The notes: a model not told the origin generated them from the letters alone. A DNA stretch of 64,000 nucleotides from Butyrivibrio sp. VCD2006 (GCF_000423925.1 NZ_AUIX01000009.1:1-64000); one strand, 5' to 3'; shown: positions 19,214 through 28,829, counted from the first letter of the stretch. Made by a program: numbers and translations.

Positions 19214-21232
19214 ATGGCTAAAGTAAATGTTAATGACGGACAGGGAAAGATTGCTTTTATGGACAGTATCAAAACGAAACTTATAGGTGTTATGCTGGCG
19301 GTGACTATCATTCCGCTGGTAATATCAATTGGTGTCAGCTATAAGACTTCTACGAATAAGGCAATAACTGATGCAGAGAATAGCGTAGACTGGCAGGCTT
19401 GGTATATTCAGGCTACATTCGACGGTGTGATTAACAACAATTTTAAGACCATTCAATCTGTGGGAATGTCTCCTGCAATAGCTGATTTTATGGAAAATCA
19501 GGATGATGAGTATCATAGGGAAAGAGCTCTTAAGTATCTTTCAGGTGTGGATGAAATGCTTGCAGATGGAAATCTGACTGTTCTTACAGGTGCTGACGGA
19601 ATGCAGGTGCTAAGGACCAAAGGAGACCTGGTTGATGTGTCAGAGAGGGATTATTTTAAGACTGCTATGACAGGAAAAAATGCAGTTTCTAATGTAATCG
19701 TATCTACAGCCACAGGAATCAGACAAATTACCATGGCTTGCCCGATTTTCGGTAATGATGGTTCTGTTGTTGGAATTGTACAAAGAAACTATGATCTGAA
19801 TGAGTTTCATAATCTCCTTGTTGATGAAGCAGAAGGAAACGAAGCGTTTTTGGTCGCTCCCGATGGTGTGCTTGCGGCCCATTCTGATTATGAGATAGCA
19901 GCGACTGATGATCCGACAGATCTCAGTAAGTCACCCTTTATGACTTCTACAGAACAAAATGCTGTGTATGTATCAAATTATGGCGGATCTAAATCTATTG
20001 TGGCATTTGTCAAAAACGAACAGACAGGATATGTAATAAGCTGTGCCGAACGAATGAATGTCGTTATGGCATCCGCAAGAAAATCGGCACTTATCGTTAT
20101 TCTCATTGGAGTGATAATGCTGGTTATTGCAGTAGTTATTTCATTACTAATGGCTAAGTCATTTGTTGATCCTGTGAAGGATGTCAATGATTCGCTGGCT
20201 GCTCTTGCAGACGGAAGATTCTCGGTTATAGAGAAGCATGGCGGCAGAAAGGACGAATTTGGCCATATGGTGGTAAATACAAATTCAGTTCTTAATAAGC
20301 TCTCTGAGATTGTTGGAAGAATTAAAGAATCAGCGTCAAGTGTTGCCCAGTCATCTGAAGAGCTTTCTGATACAGCTAATCAGATATCCCAGACAGCTGA
20401 GGATGTTTCCAATGCAGTTCAGGAGATAGCATCAGGTGCTACACAGCAGGCTGACGAGATCCAGAGTGCATCCGAGAATGTTGGAAGGATCGGAGATGCG
20501 GTTATGGATGTTCAGAACTCTACCGGAAATCTCTCAGGAATAGCACAGAAGATGAAGGAAGCTTCGGAAGTTTCCAGCAGATCACTGGAATCTCTGCAGG
20601 CATCTTCCTCTGATATGACCAATAAGATTGATGATATTTCGAATACCATTTCCGCAACCCAGGAAGCGGTATCCAATATCAACGACAAGGTCGAGGGTAT
20701 TGCGTCCATTGCAACTCAGACAAACCTTCTGTCACTGAATGCTTCTATTGAGGCTGCAAGAGCCGGAGAAGCAGGAAAAGGCTTTGCGGTTGTTGCAGAA
20801 GAAATAGGAAAGCTTGCTGATGATTCCAAGCAGATGGCTGATGATATAAGAAGAGAGATGGATATTCTGCTTGAGCAGAGTAATGCAGCTGTTTCTGCAG
20901 CCGCAGAGGTTAAACAGGGCAATATGGATCAGCAGATTGCACTTGGTGAGACTCTCGAGGCTGTAAACGGAATGCTTGAAGATATTGGAAGTACTGTGGG
21001 CGGAGTTGACCTGATTTCCCAGGGAGCTGAGACCTGCGACTCTTCAAAGAATGCAGTTGTTGATACAATGAGTGCGCTGTCTGCAATATCTGAAGAAAAT
21101 GCAGCTTCCTCAGAGGAAACAGGAGCATCAATGCAGGAGCTTTCTGCAACAGTTACAACGCTTGCATCCTCTGCTGACGATTTAAAGGCAATTGCAGATA
21201 CACTTAGGGAGGATATGAGCTTCTTTAAGTAA
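19214..21232 (+). CDS. methyl-accepting chemotaxis protein, Cache type (receptor 3)
   Basis: A 672-residue chemoreceptor and close paralogue of receptor 2. TM1 ~24-46, double-Cache sensor ~48-280 ([19 protein letters not shown]), TM2 ~288-312, HAMP ~315-370, signalling hairpin with [20 protein letters not shown] near residue 505. The C-terminal 300 residues are almost the same as receptor 2, including [20 protein letters not shown]. Loss or gain of ligands in the sensor is expected from its divergence. RBS AGGAGG ten bases before ATG. A two-hairpin repeat follows directly after the stop. Confidence 0.92.
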   Translation: MAKVNVNDGQGKIAFMDSIKTKLIGVMLAVTIIPLVISIGVSYKTSTNKAITDAENSVDWQAWYIQATFDGVINNNFKTIQSVGMSPAIADFMENQDDEYHRERALKYLSGVDEMLADGNLTVLTGADGMQVLRTKGDLVDVSERDYFKTAMTGKNAVSNVIVSTATGIRQITMACPIFGNDGSVVGIVQRNYDLNEFHNLLVDEAEGNEAFLVAPDGVLAAHSDYEIAATDDPTDLSKSPFMTSTEQNAVYVSNYGGSKSIVAFVKNEQTGYVISCAERMNVVMASARKSALIVILIGVIMLVIAVVISLLMAKSFVDPVKDVNDSLAALADGRFSVIEKHGGRKDEFGHMVVNTNSVLNKLSEIVGRIKESASSVAQSSEELSDTANQISQTAEDVSNAVQEIASGATQQADEIQSASENVGRIGDAVMDVQNSTGNLSGIAQKMKEASEVSSRSLESLQASSSDMTNKIDDISNTISATQEAVSNINDKVEGIASIATQTNLLSLNASIEAARAGEAGKGFAVVAEEIGKLADDSKQMADDIRREMDILLEQSNAAVSAAAEVKQGNMDQQIALGETLEAVNGMLEDIGSTVGGVDLISQGAETCDSSKNAVVDTMSALSAISEENAASSEETGASMQELSATVTTLASSADDLKAIADTLREDMSFFK

Positions 21233-21307
21233 GTACACCGTGAGGTATTTTCGAACGGTGGTATGCACTTAGTGTTGGCGAGCACGAAGTGCGAGAGCAG
21301 AACTTCC
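21233..21307. repeat. two-hairpin repeat, copy 2
   Basis: It starts at the base after the receptor 3 stop. CACCGT pairs with ACGGTG around the loop GAGGTATTTTCGA. The second hairpin contains an inner GCAC-GAA-GTGC stem and ends GCGAGAGCAGAACTTCC as in the other copies. Confidence 0.75.
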
Positions 21308-21331
21308 GATATTATTATGTAAATTTATCCC

Positions 21332-21354
21332 TGCCCCGGAATATTTCCGGGGCA
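21332..21354. terminator. GC-rich palindromic hairpin without T-run
   Basis: TGCCCCGGAA and TTCCGGGGCA form a perfect 10-bp stem with a three-base loop. No run of T follows, so it is either an inefficient terminator or an RNA-stability element after receptor 3. Confidence 0.45.
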
Positions 21355-21452
21355 AATTTATATACAATAAAACTTTTTTCGTATAATTAAAAACTGTATT
21401 TAGTAAATTCAAACTTTTTCGTGATTAATTTGTGATTTTCTTATCGGATTAC

Positions 21453-21481
21453 TTGAAAATTGCTAAGATTTCAGATAGAAT
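21453..21481 (+). promoter_or_regulatory. sigma-A type promoter of gapA
   Basis: TTGAAA, a 17-base spacer and TAGAAT give a strong vegetative promoter, predicting a start near 21488 and a leader of about 80 bases before the gapA ATG. Confidence 0.7.
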
Positions 21482-21489
21482 AAATGTGC

Positions 21490-21505
21490 TGTCAAATTTT
21501 TGACA
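21490..21505. promoter_or_regulatory. inverted repeat at the gapA start point (possible operator)
   Basis: TGTCAAA and TTTGACA face each other across TT, exactly over the predicted transcription start. This is a natural place for a repressor to bind. The regulator is unknown; it does not match the Rex consensus. Confidence 0.4.
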
Positions 21506-21568
21506 ATCAGTTGTAAAGAATTAGTAACAGCAAATAAAATTTTTAATATCATTTTAGGAGGACTTAAA

Positions 21569-22594
21569 ATGGCAGTAAAGGTAGCAATTAATGGTTTTGG
21601 CCGTATCGGTCGTCTTGCATTCAGACAGATGTTTGAGCACGAGGGAACAGAGATCGTAGCAATCAACGATCTTACAGATCCTAAGATGCTTGCACACCTT
21701 CTTAAGTATGATTCTTCACAGGGTAAGTACAAGTATGCTGACAAGGTTTCATACAGCGATCACTCAATCACAGTTAATGGTAAAGAGATCGAGATCTACA
21801 AGGAGGCTGATGCTAATAACCTTCCTTGGGGCAAGATCGGTGTAGACGTTGTTCTTGAGTGTACAGGTTTCTACACATCTAAGGATAAGGCTCAGGCACA
21901 CATTAACGCTGGTGCTAAGAAGGTTGTTATTTCTGCTCCTGCAGGAAATGATCTTCCTACAATTGTATATAACGTTAACCACGAGACACTTACAGCAGAT
22001 GACAACATCATCTCTGCAGCTTCTTGCACAACAAACTGCCTTGCACCTATGGCTAAGGCTCTTAACGACTATGCACCTATCCAGTCTGGTATCATGGCAA
22101 CAATCCATGCTTACACAGGTGATCAGATGATCCTTGACGGACCTCAGAGAAAGGGTGACCTTAGAAGAGCTCGCGCAGGCGCTGTTAACATCGTTCCTAA
22201 CAGCACAGGTGCTGCAAAGGCTATCGGCCTTGTTATTCCTGAACTCAACGGCAAGCTCATCGGCGCTGCTCAGAGAGTACCGGTTCCGACAGGTTCAACA
22301 ACACTTCTTTTCGCTGTAGTTAAGAGCAGCACAGAAGTTACAAAGGATAGCATCAACGAGGCTATGAAGAAGGCTTCTGATCCTGAGACATTCGGTTACA
22401 ACGAGGACGAAATCGTATCTTCTGATATCGTTGGAATGACATATGGTTCACTCTTCGATGCTACACAGACAATGGTAACAAAGATTGGTGACGACCTTTA
22501 CGAGGTTCAGGTTGTTTCATGGTATGACAACGAGAACTCTTACACATCTCAGATGGTTCGTACAATCAAGTACTTCGAGAAGTTCGTTAAGTAA
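21569..22594 (+). CDS. gapA: glyceraldehyde-3-phosphate dehydrogenase
   Basis: A 341-residue NAD-dependent GAPDH of glycolysis, converting glyceraldehyde-3-phosphate to 1,3-bisphosphoglycerate. The Rossmann motif [14 protein letters not shown] is at residues 7-20. The catalytic Cys lies in [12 protein letters not shown] near 155 and the paired His in [11 protein letters not shown] near 182. The C-terminal [15 protein letters not shown] is complete. The start at 21569 (MAVKVAING) has RBS AGGAGG; an earlier in-frame ATG at 21500 lies near the promoter start and would add 23 unconserved residues. Codon use is strongly biased (ctt, aca, gct), as in a highly expressed gene. It leads the glycolytic block. 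Confidence 0.96.
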   Translation: MAVKVAINGFGRIGRLAFRQMFEHEGTEIVAINDLTDPKMLAHLLKYDSSQGKYKYADKVSYSDHSITVNGKEIEIYKEADANNLPWGKIGVDVVLECTGFYTSKDKAQAHINAGAKKVVISAPAGNDLPTIVYNVNHETLTADDNIISAASCTTNCLAPMAKALNDYAPIQSGIMATIHAYTGDQMILDGPQRKGDLRRARAGAVNIVPNSTGAAKAIGLVIPELNGKLIGAAQRVPVPTGSTTLLFAVVKSSTEVTKDSINEAMKKASDPETFGYNEDEIVSSDIVGMTYGSLFDATQTMVTKIGDDLYEVQVVSWYDNENSYTSQMVRTIKYFEKFVK

Positions 22595-22670
22595 GCACCG
22601 CGCGAGGTATTCGCGAGCGCATGGTGCGCACTTAGTTCGATCGAGCGCAAGCGAGAGTCGAACTTCCTTA
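22595..22670. repeat. two-hairpin repeat, copy 3
   Basis: It starts at the base after the gapA stop. GCACC-GCGC pairs with GCGC-AT-GGTGC around the loop GAGGTATTCGCGA. The second stem AGTTCGA pairs with TCGAACT, where other copies have AGTTCT/AGAACT, so both sides of the stem have changed together. Confidence 0.8.
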
Positions 22671-22694
22671 TGAACTATTTAAAGAGATCTTATG

Positions 22695-22728
22695 TGAGGT
22701 CCGGTCCTAATGGACCGGACCTCATTTT
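22695..22728 (+). terminator. strong hairpin between gapA and pgk
   Basis: TGAGGTCCGGTCC pairs perfectly with GGACCGGACCTCA across TAAT and is followed by TTTT. It lies between two copies of the two-hairpin repeat and should separate or attenuate transcription from gapA into pgk. Confidence 0.8.
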
Positions 22729-22731
22729 AGG

Positions 22732-22807
22732 TTATTCACTTAATGAGGTATTTTCGAATTTAGTGAATAAGCTGGTTCTGTCAAGCGTAAGCGAGAGCAG
22801 AACTTCA
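22732..22807. repeat. two-hairpin repeat, copy 4
   Basis: TTATTCACT pairs with AGTGAATAA around the loop GAGGTATTTTCGA (with an AAT/ATT inner pair). The second hairpin is GGTTCTG with CAGAACT. This copy follows the gapA terminator and ends 15 bases before the pgk ribosome site, so it lies in the pgk leader rather than after a stop. Confidence 0.75.
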
Positions 22808-22834
22808 TTATTAAAATTCCAGGAGGATAAACAA

Positions 22835-24070
22835 ATGGCACTTAATAAGAAATCAGTTGACGATTTCAGCGCAAAGGGCAGAAGAGTACTTGTTCGTTGC
22901 GACTTCAATGTACCTCTTAAGAACGGCGAGATCACAGACGAGACACGTATCAACGCTGCTCTTCCTACAATCAAGAAGCTTATCGCTGATGGCGGCAAGG
23001 TTATCCTTTGCTCACATCTCGGTAAGGTTAAGAACGGCCCCAACGATGGTGAGTCTCTTGCTCCTGTAGCAAAGAGCCTTTCTGCTAAGCTTGGTAAGGA
23101 CGTTAAGTTTGTAGCAGATTTCAACGTAACAGGTGCTGATGCAACTGCTGCTGTTGAAGCTATGAACGAGGGTGATGTTGTTCTTCTTCAGAATACACGT
23201 TTCCGTGGCAAGGAAGAGACAAAGCCTTCAGATGCAGGCGAAGCTTTCGCAAAAGAGCTTGCAGATCTTTGTGATGATTATGTATGTGACGCTTTCGGTT
23301 CTGCTCATAGAGCACATGCTTCTGTAGCTGTTGTTACAAAGTATGTTCGTGAGAAGGGTGGCAACTGTGCAGTTGGTTACCTTATGCAGAAGGAGATCGA
23401 TTTCCTCGGCAACGCTGTTGAGAATCCGGTACGTCCTTTCGTAGCAATCCTTGGTGGTGCTAAGGTTGCTGATAAGCTCAACGTTATCAATAACCTTCTT
23501 GAGAAGTGCGATACACTTATTATCGGTGGTGGTATGGCTTACACATTCCTTAAGGCTAAGGGATATGAGGTTGGTCTTTCACTTGTTGATAACGAGAAGA
23601 TCGATTATTGTAAGGAAATGATGGAGAAGGCTGAGAAGAATGGCAAGAAGCTTCTTCTTCCTATTGATACAGTTGTATCTGGCGGCTTCCCGGATCCTAT
23701 CGACAATCCTGACATCGAGACAGCTATCGTTGAGTCAAATGCAATTCCTGCTGACAAGGAAGGCCTTGACATCGGCGTTAAGACAAGAGAGCTTTTCGCA
23801 GACGCTGTAAAGAGTGCGAAGACAGTTGTTTGGAACGGACCTATGGGTGTATTCGAGAACCCTGTACTTGCTGAAGGTACAAAGGCTGTTGCTAAGGCTC
23901 TTGCTGAGACAGATGCTACAACAATCATCGGTGGTGGTGATAGTGCAGCAGCAGTTAATCAGCTTGGCTTTGCAGACAAGATGAGCCACATCTCAACAGG
24001 TGGTGGCGCTTCCCTCGAGTTCCTTGAAGGCAAGGAGCTTCCTGGCGTAGTTGCAGCAGACGATAAGTAA
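22835..24070 (+). CDS. pgk: phosphoglycerate kinase
   Basis: A 411-residue two-domain kinase that makes ATP from 1,3-bisphosphoglycerate. [19 protein letters not shown] is at residues 23-41, [12 protein letters not shown] near 152-163, [12 protein letters not shown] near 205 and the nucleotide-site GGGDSAAAV near 368. All substrate-binding motifs are intact. The ATG at 22835 has RBS AGGAGG six bases upstream; earlier in-frame ATGs pass through the repeat and are rejected. Highly biased codon use. Twenty-two bases separate it from tpiA, so the two are cotranscribed. Confidence 0.96.
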   Translation: MALNKKSVDDFSAKGRRVLVRCDFNVPLKNGEITDETRINAALPTIKKLIADGGKVILCSHLGKVKNGPNDGESLAPVAKSLSAKLGKDVKFVADFNVTGADATAAVEAMNEGDVVLLQNTRFRGKEETKPSDAGEAFAKELADLCDDYVCDAFGSAHRAHASVAVVTKYVREKGGNCAVGYLMQKEIDFLGNAVENPVRPFVAILGGAKVADKLNVINNLLEKCDTLIIGGGMAYTFLKAKGYEVGLSLVDNEKIDYCKEMMEKAEKNGKKLLLPIDTVVSGGFPDPIDNPDIETAIVESNAIPADKEGLDIGVKTRELFADAVKSAKTVVWNGPMGVFENPVLAEGTKAVAKALAETDATTIIGGGDSAAAVNQLGFADKMSHISTGGGASLEFLEGKELPGVVAADDK

Positions 24071-24092
24071 TCACTTTTTAAGGAGAATAAAA

Positions 24093-24839
24093 ATGGCACG
24101 TAGAAGAATAATTGCCGGCAACTGGAAGATGAACAAGACTCCCAGCGAGGCAGTAGCTCTTTGCGCAGAGCTTAAAGATCTTGTAAAGAATGATGCTGTT
24201 GACGTAGTTTACTGCGTTCCGGCTATCGATATTGTACCTGTAGTAGAGGCTGTTAAGGGCACAAACGTACACGTAGGAGCAGAGAACTTCTACATCGTTG
24301 ATAGCGGTGCTTACACAGGTGAGATTTCAGCTCCTATGCTTAAGGATGCTGGAGTAGAGTATGTTATCATCGGTCACTCAGAGAGAAGAGACATCTTCGG
24401 TGAGAACGATATCCTTATCAACCAGAAGGTTAAGAAGGCATTTGCATCAGGCCTTACACCTATCCTTTGCTGTGGTGAGTCCCTTGCACTTCGTAAGGCT
24501 GACACATACAAGGAGTGGATCGAGAGACAGATCACATGGGATCTCGATGGCGTAACAGCTGACCAGGTTAAGAAGCTTGTTATCGCTTATGAGCCTATCT
24601 GGGCTATCGGAACAGGTGAGACAGCTACAGCTGATCAGGCTGAAGAGGTTTGCGGACTTATCCGTGAGCTTATCGCTAAGCTTTATGATCAGGCTACAGC
24701 TGATGAAGTTCGCATCCAGTACGGCGGATCTATGAACGCTGGCAACGCTGCAGAGCTTCTTTCTAAGCCCAATATCGATGGTGGTCTTATCGGTGGCGCT
24801 TCACTTAAGCCTGACTTTGGCAAGATCGTTAACGCTTGA
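24093..24839 (+). CDS. tpiA: triosephosphate isomerase 1
   Basis: A 248-residue TIM-barrel enzyme interconverting dihydroxyacetone phosphate and glyceraldehyde-3-phosphate. Catalytic residues are visible: Lys in GNWKMN (residues 9-14), His in IIGHSERR near 94, Glu in [12 protein letters not shown] near 166, and loop [10 protein letters not shown] near 208. The start [12 protein letters not shown] has RBS AAGGAG. Codon bias matches gapA and pgk, so this is likely the main glycolytic isomerase. A terminator follows, then a shikimate-kinase-like gene and a second isomerase. Confidence 0.95.
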   Translation: MARRRIIAGNWKMNKTPSEAVALCAELKDLVKNDAVDVVYCVPAIDIVPVVEAVKGTNVHVGAENFYIVDSGAYTGEISAPMLKDAGVEYVIIGHSERRDIFGENDILINQKVKKAFASGLTPILCCGESLALRKADTYKEWIERQITWDLDGVTADQVKKLVIAYEPIWAIGTGETATADQAEEVCGLIRELIAKLYDQATADEVRIQYGGSMNAGNAAELLSKPNIDGGLIGGASLKPDFGKIVNA

Positions 24840-24866
24840 TAAGATAAACTGATTTAGATTTTATGG

Positions 24867-24911
24867 AACGGATTCAATTTGGAAATTAATCCAATTGAAT
24901 CCGTTTCTTTT
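24867..24911 (+). terminator. intrinsic terminator after tpiA
   Basis: AACGGATTCAATT pairs perfectly with AATTGAATCCGTT over a 13-base loop and is followed by TCTTTT. It should end the gapA-pgk-tpiA transcript, at least in part, before the kinase-like gene. Confidence 0.8.
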
Positions 24912-24945
24912 AAGTAATCACCTTAGGGTGATTTAGGAGAGCATT

Positions 24946-25443
24946 ATGAAAAAAGATAACATCATTCTGATCGGAATGCCGGCATCAGGTAAGAGTACAG
25001 TCGGCGTTATACTTGCCAAGATTCTTGGCTATAATTTTATAGATTCGGATATAGTGATTCAGGAAAAAGAGGGTCGTAAGCTTTCTGAGATTATTGAAAC
25101 GGAAGGTATTGACGGCTTTATAAATATTGAGAATAGAGTAAATGCCGGTATTGAAGTTCAAAAGACTGTTATAGCGACCGGCGGCAGCGTTGTTTATGGC
25201 AACGAGGCAATGCAGCATTATAAGAATATTGGAAAAGTGATATATATGAAAGTGGACATGGAAGTCCTGAGTAAGAGACTAAGTGACGTGAAGCAGAGAG
25301 GCGTAGTCATGAAGGAGGGACAGTCGCTTGTGTCTCTTTATAATGAGCGCTGCAAGCTTTATGAGCAATATGCAGATATTGTTATAGATGAGAAGAACAA
25401 CACCATGGAAGAGGTGCTCGCAGATATTCTTGCGAATGTATGA
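24946..25443 (+). CDS. shikimate-kinase-like P-loop kinase with altered substrate site
   Basis: A 165-residue P-loop kinase of the AroK family. Walker A is [11 protein letters not shown] at residues 10-20, FIDSD near 31 is the usual Asp-bearing strand, and ATGGSVV near 79 is the shikimate-binding Gly pair. However the family FRxxE motif reads FINIE near residue 58, so the Arg that binds the shikimate carboxylate is missing. The lid RPLL reads RGVV. The C-terminal [10 protein letters not shown] keeps one Arg. It could be a shikimate kinase with relaxed or changed substrate. A small hairpin (AATCACC/GGGTGATT) sits just before its RBS. It is sandwiched between two tpiA genes. Confidence 0.75.
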   Translation: MKKDNIILIGMPASGKSTVGVILAKILGYNFIDSDIVIQEKEGRKLSEIIETEGIDGFINIENRVNAGIEVQKTVIATGGSVVYGNEAMQHYKNIGKVIYMKVDMEVLSKRLSDVKQRGVVMKEGQSLVSLYNERCKLYEQYADIVIDEKNNTMEEVLADILANV

Positions 25444-25465
25444 AAATGACTGGAAGGATTTAAAA

Positions 25466-26215
25466 ATGGAAAGAAGAAGAATAGTTGCCGGCAATTGGAA
25501 AATGAATATGACACCGGCTAAAACCGTAGAACTTATCGCAACACTGAGACCGCTTGTAGAATCTCTCGACGTAGATGTGGTTTTCTGCGTACCTGCAATT
25601 GACATTGTTCCTGCTATAACAGCAACACGTGGCACAAATATTGCAATAGGTGCTCAGAACATGTACTTCGAGGAGAGCGGTGCTTATACAGGTGAGATAT
25701 CTCCTCAGATGCTTAAAGAAGCAGGTGTGAAGTATGTTATTCTTGGTCACTCAGAGAGACGTGAATACTTCCATGAGACAGACGAGGAACTTAATAAGAA
25801 GCTTAAGAAGGCATTCGAGCATGGACTCACACCTATCCTTTGCTGCGGGGAAACTCTGGAGCAGAGAGAAATGGGCATCACCCTTGACTTTATCAGAATG
25901 CAGATAAAGTCGGATTTAAATGGAATCCCGGCTTCAAAAGTAGAAGAAATGGTTATCGCTTACGAACCTATCTGGGCCATAGGTACTGGCAGAACCGCTA
26001 CAACAGAGCAGGCTGAGGAAGTATGTAAGGCTATCCGTGACTGCATAGCTGAAATCTATGATGATGCGACAGCACAGAGCGTTCGCATCCAGTACGGCGG
26101 CTCTGTAAATGCAGGCAATGCGTCCGAGCTTTTCGCACAGCCTGACATCGATGGCGGGCTTGTTGGCGGCGCATCACTTAAGCCTGAATTTGGGAAAATA
26201 GTAAATTGCAAGTGA
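25466..26215 (+). CDS. tpiA: triosephosphate isomerase 2 (paralogue)
   Basis: A 249-residue paralogue of the isomerase at 24093; by eye well over half of the residues match. Catalytic Lys (GNWKMN), His (ILGHSERR), Glu ([12 protein letters not shown]) and [10 protein letters not shown] are all intact, so it should be active. Codon use is less biased than in copy 1, suggesting lower expression or a different role. The start [12 protein letters not shown] lies 22 bases after the kinase-like stop; AAGGAT is a weak RBS. It appears cotranscribed with the kinase-like gene and is closed by an intrinsic terminator. Confidence 0.93.
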   Translation: MERRRIVAGNWKMNMTPAKTVELIATLRPLVESLDVDVVFCVPAIDIVPAITATRGTNIAIGAQNMYFEESGAYTGEISPQMLKEAGVKYVILGHSERREYFHETDEELNKKLKKAFEHGLTPILCCGETLEQREMGITLDFIRMQIKSDLNGIPASKVEEMVIAYEPIWAIGTGRTATTEQAEEVCKAIRDCIAEIYDDATAQSVRIQYGGSVNAGNASELFAQPDIDGGLVGGASLKPEFGKIVNCK

Positions 26216-26286
26216 CTTGTATTCTTTACAGGTGTAGATTTTCGGGTATAAAATAAATCAATTAAAATCGCTCAATTTCTTCTTTT

Positions 26287-26325
26287 AAGCCTTTTCAAAT
26301 TATGATATATTTGAAAAGGCTTTTA
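26287..26325 (+). terminator. intrinsic terminator after second tpiA
   Basis: AAGCCTTTTCAAAT pairs with ATTTGAAAAGGCTT across an eight-base loop and is followed by TTAT. It ends the glycolytic block. Confidence 0.8.
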
Positions 26326-26400
26326 TAAATTAAAGTGATAAAAGTTATCTTATGTGTTCATCATGCACACGCGGTTCGACCGCAAAAGGAGGAAAGTAAC

Positions 26401-27753
26401 ATGTTGGAAAAAGTTTTCAAATTAGAGGAGCATAATACTACGGTGAAAACCGAGATTATTGCCGGTCTCACCACGTTCCTTTCGATGGCGTACATTCTCG
26501 CTGTCAATCCCAGTATTCTTGGCACAGTAATGAATCCCAGTGGTGTATTTGTTGCTACTGCTATTGCATCAGCCATAGCTACATTCTGTATGGCATTTCT
26601 TGCAAATTATCCTATCGCACTTTCTGCAGGTCTTGGTCTTAACGCATACTTTGCTTACACTGTATGTCTCGGAGAGCTTGCAAGCGAGGGAGAGAATGCT
26701 TTTAAAATCTGCTTAACTGCAGTATTTGTAGAAGGTATTATTTTCCTTCTTATGTCACTTGTAAAATTCCGTGAGAAGATCATCAACAGCATACCTCAGA
26801 ACCTTAAGTTCGGTATTTCAGCAGGTATTGGTCTTTTCATTGCATTTATAGGTCTTAGAGGCGCTAATGTAGTAGTTCCTGACGAGTCAACAACAGTTGC
26901 TCTTGGTAGCTTTGCTGACGCTGATGTAGTTCTTTGCCTGATCGGTGTTGTTATCATAGTTGTACTTCAGCACTTCAGAGTAACAGGCTCAGTGCTTATC
27001 GGTATCATTGCTACATGGGTTCTTGGTATGATCGCTCAGGCTACAGGTTGGTATACAGCTGGCAATGTATTCCCTGATTTCTCAAACGGACTTCAGCTTG
27101 GCGGAATTGCTGACACAGCATTCAAGTTTGACTTTGGATGGGCAGCATCACACTTTGTTCAGTTTATAGCTATCGTATTCAGCTTCCTCTATGTTGATAT
27201 ATTTGATACAGTAGGAACAGTAGTAGGTGTTGCTGATAAGGCAGGACTTCTTGATGAGGATGGTAATCTTCCTAAGGTTGGCAGCGTATTCATGTCAGAT
27301 GCTATCGGTACAGTTACAGGTTCATGCCTTGGTACTTCAACAGTAACAAGCTTTGTAGAGTCAAGTGCCGGTGTTGCTGCAGGCGGACGCACAGGTCTTA
27401 CAGCACTTACAACAGGTGTTATGTTCATCGTATCACTTATTCTTAGCCCTATATTCCTTGCAATCCCTTCATTTGCTACAGCTCCTGCACTTATCTATGT
27501 AGGTATGCTTATGGTTTCAAGTGCTAAGAACATTACTTTTGATGGTGATGTTGCTGATACAATCGGTGCTTATCTTGCACTTGTTATGATGCCTCTTACA
27601 TATTCAATAGCTACAGGTATCATGTTTGCAGTTCTTGCATGGGTATTAGTTAAGGTGCTCATCGGCAAGGCTAAAGAGGTTTCACCTGTTATGTGGATTG
27701 TATTTGCTATGTTTGCGGTTCGCATAGCTGCACTTATTACTAACTTCCAGTAA
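26401..27753 (+). CDS. NCS2-family purine permease (AzgA/PbuG-like)
   Basis: A 450-residue polytopic permease with about 12-14 membrane helices, of the nucleobase-cation symporter 2, AzgA-like branch, importing hypoxanthine/guanine/adenine. It starts MLEKVFKLEEHNTTVKTE, then AGLTTFLSMAYI. FVDIFDTVGT-type sequence (LYVDIFDTVGTVVGVADKAG) and SGSCLGTSTVTSFVESSAGV-like helices are the family hallmarks. The ATG at 26401 has RBS AGGAGG; upstream start codons are not conserved. A short GCGGT/ACCGC hairpin precedes the RBS. No purine riboswitch fold could be recognised in the short leader. It is monocistronic. Confidence 0.88.
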   Translation: MLEKVFKLEEHNTTVKTEIIAGLTTFLSMAYILAVNPSILGTVMNPSGVFVATAIASAIATFCMAFLANYPIALSAGLGLNAYFAYTVCLGELASEGENAFKICLTAVFVEGIIFLLMSLVKFREKIINSIPQNLKFGISAGIGLFIAFIGLRGANVVVPDESTTVALGSFADADVVLCLIGVVIIVVLQHFRVTGSVLIGIIATWVLGMIAQATGWYTAGNVFPDFSNGLQLGGIADTAFKFDFGWAASHFVQFIAIVFSFLYVDIFDTVGTVVGVADKAGLLDEDGNLPKVGSVFMSDAIGTVTGSCLGTSTVTSFVESSAGVAAGGRTGLTALTTGVMFIVSLILSPIFLAIPSFATAPALIYVGMLMVSSAKNITFDGDVADTIGAYLALVMMPLTYSIATGIMFAVLAWVLVKVLIGKAKEVSPVMWIVFAMFAVRIAALITNFQ

Positions 27754-27782
27754 TAAGAGGAATTATTAGATAAAGTAAAAAC

Positions 27783-27826
27783 AGAGAGAGCGCACATCCA
27801 GTAGACAACCGATGTACGCTCTCTCT
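27783..27826 (-). terminator. terminator between convergent genes
   Basis: AGAGAGAGCG pairs with CGCTCTCTCT, with inner ACATC/GATGT pairing. On the minus strand it is followed by GTTTTTAC, so it mainly terminates the charged unknown protein gene. On the plus strand it may also stop the permease message. Confidence 0.75.
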
Positions 27827-27860
27827 ATCTGTATAAAAATCTCCTGTTTTAAATTATTCA

Positions 27861-28667
27861 TCAGCCTGTAAGTTCGTCGGCTGCATCTATCATTGCCATT
27901 CGCTGCTCTGCCTGCATATTTTCATTGGCATCTTCATCAAAAGCTCTTTCGATATTATCACCGCTAAGCTCTGCTTTATTCTCGTTTTTAAGAGCTCTTA
28001 CGATACCTTCACGGAATACTTGTTCATCATTTTCTTCCGTGCTCCGAACGTCACTATTTTTCTCCCTGTTTGAAATCTCATGGTCATAATCATAACGGGA
28101 GATATCACCTTTGATGTACATCTGACGCAGCTGCGCATCTGTATAAGAATCAAATGAATTCTCGATAGATTTCTTTGGAGCATTCATAGGATCTTTGGCA
28201 GCCGGTTTTTTAGGTTCCGGTGCAGTGTTCTTCTTTGCAAAGATATCTTCCTTTTTTGCTTCCTGGACGGGAGTTTCCTTTTTCTCGGAAATCCGGTCTT
28301 TTAACTTTTCTGTATTTTGCTTTAGCTCTTCAGCAGGAGAGGGTTTGCTTTCCTGCTTCTTCTGCATCTCATCCAAAAGCTTCTTTGCAGCTGAAGGTTC
28401 ATTTGAAGGCTTTTCCTTCAATTCCTTAACGTCGCCCAGTTCTTCGTTTTCTTTTAACTTGTCTTGGGCATTTTTACTGGCCTGAGCGGTATCGCCATCT
28501 TTGGACACAGCAATAACATCTTCAAGAACCTCTTTAATGTGTTCTTTTCTGGAACTAGCAGTCTTGTTTTGTTCCTTTAATGTTTCTGCGGCTTTTGTGG
28601 TAGAAACAGTCACTGAGGGCTGGATTCGTTCATTACCGAAAGCCACTGTAACATTTAAATCTGCCAT
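27861..28667 (-). CDS. highly charged, probably disordered protein of unknown function
   Basis: A 268-residue protein I do not recognise. The first 20 residues (MADLNVTVAFGNERIQPSVT) look ordered. Residues ~25-165 are Lys/Glu/Pro-rich and likely disordered with coiled-coil parts (LKENEELGDVKELKEK). The C-terminal third has YTDAQLRQMYIKGDISRYDYDHEI near residue 175, like an anchoring helix pair, and an acidic tail. No signal peptide or membrane segment. RBS GGAGG before ATG. It is divergent from the TetR-type regulator and could be its target, or an adaptor-like structural protein. Function cannot be assigned. Confidence 0.7.
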   Translation of the reverse strand: MADLNVTVAFGNERIQPSVTVSTTKAAETLKEQNKTASSRKEHIKEVLEDVIAVSKDGDTAQASKNAQDKLKENEELGDVKELKEKPSNEPSAAKKLLDEMQKKQESKPSPAEELKQNTEKLKDRISEKKETPVQEAKKEDIFAKKNTAPEPKKPAAKDPMNAPKKSIENSFDSYTDAQLRQMYIKGDISRYDYDHEISNREKNSDVRSTEENDEQVFREGIVRALKNENKAELSGDNIERAFDEDANENMQAEQRMAMIDAADELTG

Positions 28668-28792
28668 AGCAAACCTCCTGTCTCCCCACTCCCAACATCA
28701 AAAAGTATATAGAAACCTATATTGATTATACCACTTTTGTAATTATCTGACAACTTATATTATTGTCTGAAAATAATTTTCAAAACTTTTCA

Positions 28793-28812
28793 AAATAAAC
28801 GAAAGTTTATTT
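28793..28812. promoter_or_regulatory. palindrome upstream of TetR gene (candidate operator)
   Basis: AAATAAAC and GTTTATTT are perfect inverted arms around GAAA, 17 bases before the -35 box of the regulator gene and within the divergent intergenic region. Size and location fit a TetR-family operator. Confidence 0.5.
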
Positions 28813-28829
28813 CGAAACCCTATAAATAA

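Noticed and set aside
22670-22834. Extended reading of pgk starting upstream of 22835
   Set aside because: The extra 55 codons run through the gapA terminator and a two-hairpin repeat, and the ATG at 22835 has a perfect ribosome site and matches the conserved PGK start.
26216-26400. Purine riboswitch before the permease
   Set aside because: The leader after the terminator is only about 75 bases and does not show the three-way junction sequence; only a short GCGGT/ACCGC hairpin is visible.
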